Below are positions 59,301-64,000 of a DNA stretch of 64,000 nucleotides, in pieces. Position numbers and translations under genes: made by a program. Within the stretch, counting starts at the first letter, position 1; each line of letters opens with the position of its first letter. Below the pieces are notes generated by a model. That model was not told the DNA's origin. It did no database searches and saw only the letters and a list, made by a program, of their open reading frames with translations. The DNA lies in assembly GCF_032118995.1 (NCBI RefSeq), contig NC_092651.1, forward strand, positions 19,638,349-19,702,348. The letters run 5' to 3'. This stretch comes from Asterias amurensis (lineage: Eukaryota; Echinodermata; Asteroidea; Forcipulatida; Asteriidae).

Positions 59301-62300
59301 ATTCTCTCAATATTTATCCTGACTCATAACAAAAGTTTAATCCAGTGCCAGGCCTAGACCATAGTCCAGTGCGAGGCCTAAATATTTTATTCCTAAAATT
59401 GAAGGTGGTACCCATATTATTAGCAAACTTAGCCTAATACTTTGAACACATTGGCAACAGAAGCAACTGTCCAAACAATGCCACATGTCACTGCTTAAAA
59501 ATGTTCCAGTAGACATTTTCATTTACGGGTCATTCCGTGTCAAATCACCCAATTGGTTAAACCTACCCTCTTCAAATTTGCTCAAATTTGGTGTATGGGG
59601 TAATCATGGCTCAACAAACTCAAATTTCAAATTTCAGCTCCATCCGATAAAACATTCTGTTTTAAGGAAAAACTGCTGTGCCAATTACTAGTACTATTAT
59701 AAAGGTTGGACTTGGCCTCGTACAAAATGGAAGCAGATACACCTGTGTATGTTTCGTTCACTAACGTGGCCATGTAAATAGTGTCTGGTTTCACCTTTTT
59801 TTTCTGTTTTTTTTTCTCTCCAGGAGTGCCTGTTGAAGCTGGTTCTGTTGGCAGCATGTCTGATGGACGCAATACTTGCTCAATGCCCTCCTATTCCTAT
59901 ACGAACAATGACACCAACGGGGGCTTATGATTGTTACCCGGAATGTCCAGCGGGGTAAGTAAACGCTCACACTCAGACTGGTCCCTTTGTTTTTATCCGG
60001 CTTGGTCATTGTCATAAACTTTTGAGCAGTGTACATTTTGCATGGTGTTTCCAGCATAAAACGAAGCCTAGGGCCAGACTGCCAGAGACAAGATTTTGGG
60101 CTGTGGTGACTTAAAGGCACTGAACACGTTTGGTAATTGTCAAAGACCAGTCTTCTCCTTTGGTATATCTCAATATAAACATAAAATAACAAGCCTGTGA
60201 AAATTTGGGCTCAATTGGTCGTCGAAGTTGCGAGAAAATGATGAAAGAAAAAACACTCATTTTTGAATGAATTTGTGTGCTTTCAGATATGAAATAAAGA
60301 CTTTTAACAGAAGCTAGAAGTCTTTTAACATTTTAGTGAGAAATTACCTCTTTCTCAAAGAGGTTTTTATATAAGACCACTTCATGTAGTACCTTTAAAC
60401 GGTTAACCATGTGCTGCTGCGCTCTCAGCACCCACTTCCATAAACACCGGGGAAAACCCCTTCTCTTTATGATACATGTAAGTGTACTGAAAAGCAGTAA
60501 AATGAACCACTTATCGTATTCCTAATGTAGTTTGATTTTCTTCATATTGCATCGCAGCACTTAAAGGCAGTGGACACTATTGGTAATTACTCAAAATAAT
60601 TATTAGCATAAACCTTACTTGGTAATGAGAAATGGGGGAAGGTTGATAGTATAAAACATTGTGAGAAACGGCTCCCTCTGAAATTATGAAGTTTTCGAGA
60701 AGGAAGTAATTTTCAACGAATTTGATTTTGAGACCTCAGATTTAGAATTTGAGGTCTCGAAATCAAGCATCTGATAGCACACAACTTCGTGTGACAAGGA
60801 TTTTTTTCTTTCTTTTTATCTCGCAACTCCGACAACCAATCAAGCTCAAATGTTCACATGTTTGGTATTTTATGCATATGTTGAGATATACCAAGTGAGA
60901 AGACTGGTCTTTGACACGTACCAATAGTGTTGAGTGTCTTTAAACCGTAAGATGGTGCTTTAAAAAAAGAAAAGGGTCTGTGACTCAAAAAGGATAGCTC
61001 CGCACAACTTGCAGGAAAAACACTGAGCATTTTGAGACATCCATCTACTGAAGCGCCATGAGTATCACTAAGTGGCTTATTTGAGCGCTACACTTATAGA
61101 AGCCTTTTTTCTATGCTATTAAATTGTTATTACTATTATTTTTGTAAAAGCAAACAGAGATCCTCCTTCAGTTAACTATTTATTATCATGTCCTCCAGGA
61201 GTTATTGTCACAATGGTCGTTGTAATACCTGCTCAGCGTGTCCAGACCCTTACACACTGGCCGAGCAGGGGGAGACTGAATTGTTCATTGTCGCGGAGTG
61301 CATAGACAAAGGATCCTGTCCGAACTCTTGTATTGCCAACCCTTCCTGGCCGAAGGGAAATGCAACAATGTGCCAGGACGAGTGTGTTGACCCAACACCA
61401 CCTCCACCCACAGGTATGTGTAATAATAATAATAATAGGGAGGTTTGGCTGCATGCTACACGAGCAAAAACGTGAGCATGAACGTCACTTGTTGTGAAAT
61501 TATTAAGTTTTAAGCGTACGTGAAAGTACGTGCAGACATCATACGTGAGCCCAAAGTGGTGAAGTCACCTAGAAATAACACAATTTTCTTACGTGAACGT
61601 TCACGTTTGTGCTCGGGTAACGTGCAGCTACATGTAAACCTTCCTAATACAATAATAATAGACTTGCTATGTGAACATATCCACCCTGCTTGGTGTTCAA
61701 GGCACAGAAAACACTACGTATGCACTAGAGGTTCGCCTCAAAAAGTAGCGAGAATCAGAGAGAAAACCTCATTGGGTTCCAGGCAGAACAATGTAATTTT
61801 TTTCCAACCTTCTGCTGTAGAACTTTTTGTTCCAGCAAAAGATTCTTTTTTTTCACAAGACTCGGGGGAAAGTACCGAGTATACAGTGTTTAGAACACAC
61901 ATCGGTGTATGGGTAAAAAAATAAAATAAAAATAAAATGGTGCTCTCTTGAATATTTTTTAAACCGCAATATCAACCGCTACCCTCACAGGTACTTATTT
62001 GTACCCCTGGGTAAAGAGACGCAGTTATTGTAAAGCATCTTGCTGGAGGACACAAGTGTCATGAACGAGATTTGAACCCCCACCCTGATGACTTAACCAC
62101 CAGAACTGGAGCACTGAACCACTCCCACATGACTTGCCATAATGCATAAAGTCCATAGCTCCTTAAAGCCATTAGACCTTTTCGGTACAGAAAAAAAAAA
62201 AAAAGTTCACAGATTTACAAATAACTTACAGGGTTTACAGAAGGTAGTGGTGAAAGACTTCTCTTGAAATATTATTCCATGAAATGCTTTACTTTTCGAG

Positions 62301-63519
62301 AAAACAGTAAAACAATATCAATTCTCGATAGCGAGAATTATGGATTTATTTTAAACACATGTCATGACACGGCGAAACGCGCGGATACAAGGGTGGGTTT
62401 TCCCTTTATTTTCTCCCGACTACGATGACCGATTGAGCCTAAATTTTCGCAGGTTTGTTATTTGATATACATGTAGAAGTTGTGATATACGAAGTGTGGG
62501 CCTTGGACAATACTGTTTACCGAAAGAGTTCAATGGCTTTAAGCTTGGTTCATGCTTCATGTTAATGTGATACAAATTTTGACATCACAGGGCTGGGCTA
62601 TTTTCGCAGTGAATGTTTCAAAGGAGTTGAGTACGAGTCAACTGACTCAAATTGTTTGTTGCGGCTGAATTTTTAATATTTGCTGCTTTAGGCGCTGATG
62701 GACACCTTTGGTAATAGTCAAAGACCAGTCTTCTCACTTAGTTTATCTTAACATGCATTTAACAATACAAACATGTGAAAATTTGAACATGTGGAAATTT
62801 GAATTGGTTGTCAAATTGGGAGAGATTGTAATGGAAGCAAAAACACCCTTGTCGAGCAAGTTGTGTGCTTTCAGATGCTTGAATTTGAGACCTCAGCTGA
62901 GGTCTCAAATTCAATTCAAATATTTGAGTAGGAATTACTTTTTTCTCAGACACTGCGTTCTTTCAGAGGGAGCCGTTTCTACACAATGTTTTATACTATC
63001 AACAGCTCTCCTCCATAAATCATTACCAAGTAAGTTTTGCTGACAATAATTTTGAGTGATTACCAATAGTGTGTGCCCAGTGTCTTTAAGCAGCTCAAGT
63101 ATAGTGTCTCTGTTCTTTACTTTTGTCTTTGTATGTATCTGTTATTACAGAGCCCCCGACATGCAAGGTTGGATGTAAACATGGCGGCTGTGTTGAGAAT
63201 GGTGGATGCAAGTGAGTATTGGCACAGAAACTATCCACAAAACATTCTGCTATTGTCTACTGTAAAAACATTGTGTAATTTCTTAGTGATATAATTCAGA
63301 TGCAGGCTTGGGATGACTTCAAATGCTTTTTAAGTATTCATGGTTTCAAAACTATAATTATTTTTGCTAACCTTTTTGTGAATTTCAGTTGTGACGATGG
63401 TTGGTTAGGGGCGCTGTGTGATGAATGCATCCCGGATCTAGATTGCCAACATGGTCAATGCAATGAAACAGAAAGGTGTATATGTAATCAGGACTGGGAT
63501 GGCGATAACTGCGACCAAG
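56356..63519 (+). CDS. Receptor B: TNFR-like Cys-rich domain plus DLK-like EGF repeats (runs off right edge)
   Basis: Exons 56356–56385, 59824–59954, 61199–61413, 63151–63211, 63389–63519, then beyond the window; GT–AG and phases 0, 2, 1, 2, 1. Exons 1–2 encode MNFSHDACWK and a hydrophobic signal core ending DAILAQ. Exons 2–3 carry the same cysteine layout as receptor A (YCHNGRCNTCSACPDP with Cys-x2-Cys-x2-Cys, later GSCPNSC) and a proline hinge (PTPPPPT). Exons 4–5 encode two EGF-like repeats, CKVGCKHGGC…CDDGWLGALC and CIPDLDCQHGQC…DWDGDNCDQ, whose spacing follows EGF1–2 of Delta-like non-canonical ligands (DLK1). So it is extracellular, perhaps membrane-bound further on. Exons 1–3 are paralogous to receptor A. 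Calling the first domain TNFR-like is inference. Confidence 0.78.
56662..57026. mobile_element. K1 MITE in receptor B intron 1
   Basis: Starts TTAAAGACATTGAACACC at 56662. The right end, GTGTCCAGTGCCTTTAGA, has lost its TTAA. Confidence 0.8.
58193..59112. mobile_element. Tc1/mariner-type non-autonomous element, 916 bases
   Basis: TA at both ends; termini CCGGGTGTCTCAAAAAAA and TTTTTTTGAGACACCTGG. The inverted arms extend about 210 bases (for example AAGTTGAGACCATAAGCTA in both). A TA duplication and long inverted repeats fit the Tc1/mariner superfamily. The 490-base centre has no transposase. Confidence 0.8.
60111..60362. mobile_element. Truncated K1-related MITE
   Basis: Starts TTAAAGGCACTGAACACGTT and keeps the AGCTAGAAGTCTTTTAACA centre like 19469–19823. 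It is cut at about 60362 beside a SINE fragment. Confidence 0.7.
60395..60490 (-). mobile_element. SINE middle fragment
   Basis: CACCGGGGAAAACCCCTTCT and the TGCTGCTGCGCTCTCAGCAC region match the body of the SINE at 40440–40868. Confidence 0.45.
60561..60943. mobile_element. K1 MITE in receptor B intron 2
   Basis: TTAA at 60561–60564 and 60940–60943, full palindromic core. Opposite in orientation to the copy at 60111. Confidence 0.88.
61437..61648. mobile_element. MITE with GGGAGGTTTGGCTGCATGC ends
   Basis: The left end, GGGAGGTTTGGCTGCATGCT, and right end, GTGCAGCTACATGTAAACCT, are inverted repeats, and CACGAGCAAAAACGTGA pairs with CACGTTTGTGCTCG. It begins 24 bases after the receptor B exon 3 donor. 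Confidence 0.6.
62030..62145 (-). mobile_element. tRNA-derived SINE head
   Basis: Minus-strand GGGAGTGGTTCAGTGCTCCA and GGTTCAAATCTCG match the head of the local SINE family. Confidence 0.6.
62163..62542. mobile_element. K2 MITE, copy 2
   Basis: TTAA at 62163–62166 and 62539–62542, ends AGCCATTAGACC and AATGGCT. It is close in sequence to 18699–19071. Confidence 0.85.
62697..63089. mobile_element. K1 MITE, left end frayed
   Basis: Begins GATGGACACCTTTGGTAATA and ends CCCAGTGTCT with TTAA at 63086–63089, about 60 bases before receptor B exon 4. Confidence 0.8.
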
Positions 63520-63564
63520 GTAATATCCCTGAACCAGCATCGCAACCACTCTTTAGTCTTCTGC

Positions 63565-63748
63565 GGGCCCAATTTCATAAAGCTGTTAAGCAGAAAATAC
63601 TGCTCGAAAATTGGAGCGAGAATTCCATTCACAACAATGCAAAGTTGAAATGGTTGAAGTGATTTTGGCTGCTGTCCTGATCGTGCTAAGCAATACTATT
63701 CTGTGCTTAGCACTACTCTTTTGCCTACAGGCTTTATGAAATTGGGCC
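63565..63748. mobile_element. GGGCCCAATTTCATAAAGC foldback element
   Basis: GGGCCCAATTTCATAAAGCT and the inverted GGCTTTATGAAATTGGGCCC bound 184 bases. A further lone end is at 63912–63938. Confidence 0.8.
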
Positions 63749-64000
63749 CTGGTGATGACTAGATCAAGACCATGTTTTATGGCTCTGCTTACCAGAAGCA
63801 AAGAATCTGTGAAGTGAATTTTTGATTTAGCGCATAAGATGTACCCCACATTACTAGTATGCTTTTTACACAGCTAGTGCAGAAATGGTGATAGTAAGCG
63901 CAGTGTTCAGCACTAAGCAGCGCCATGAAATTGGGCCCTGGCTAGTCAAAATGCTGAGACCAATTAAGAACTCACTCTGCGGCTGTGATGTTAATATCGA

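Noticed and set aside
61520-61924. 134-codon ORF
   Set aside because: It starts inside a MITE and continues into low-information sequence. No family resemblance or splice signals.

Overview
The window is animal DNA, most likely from an echinoderm and plausibly a sea star. All genes are split by GT–AG introns. Coding exons are islands in AT-rich DNA packed with short inverted-repeat transposons and tRNA-derived SINEs. The gene set fits an invertebrate deuterostome: a calcium-binding-type nicotinamidase (an enzyme vertebrates lack), a clan 2 cytochrome P450, and receptor-like proteins with TNFR-like and DLK-like EGF modules. The species is an inference; no marker here proves it. All splice sites were read by eye from consensus sites, phase agreement and comparison between paralogues, without transcript support.

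Layout. At 0.5–15.6 kb (minus strand) lie exons 1–5 of a P450, whose 3′ half runs off the left edge. Upstream is a second, intact copy of exons 1–3 plus promoter-side sequence, with no matching exons 4–5. That second unit holds a 3.95 kb TTAA-flanked palindrome, extra partial copies of exon 2, and a THAP-encoding transposon inserted in one of those partial exons. From 18.1 to 25.3 kb (plus) is nicotinamidase A in eight exons. From 25.3 to 34.3 kb the DNA is repeat-rich and apparently gene-free. From 34.4 to 42.1 kb (minus) is receptor A, a complete eight-exon type I membrane protein of 455 residues with one TNFR-like cysteine-rich domain and an intracellular region I do not recognise. At 43.7–46.1 kb are a long ATT microsatellite, a 5′-truncated LINE and an AAC repeat. 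From 46.6 to 51.8 kb (plus) is nicotinamidase B. From 52.7 to 55.2 kb there are nested transposons and a foldback element. From 56.4 kb to the right edge (plus) is receptor B, a secreted or membrane protein whose signal peptide and cysteine-rich exons match receptor A in exon plan and phase, followed by DLK-like EGF repeats.

The order nicotinamidase A, receptor A, nicotinamidase B, receptor B suggests that a two-gene block was duplicated and that receptor A was later inverted.

The dominant non-coding theme is TTAA-targeting transposons. At least six inverted-repeat families (called K1–K6 here) are bounded by TTAA, mostly with ends that start AGG or AGN. Empty and filled sites within the window show the TTAA duplication directly. 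One family carries a THAP-domain ORF, which together with the TTAA target points to the Kolobok/T2 superfamily.
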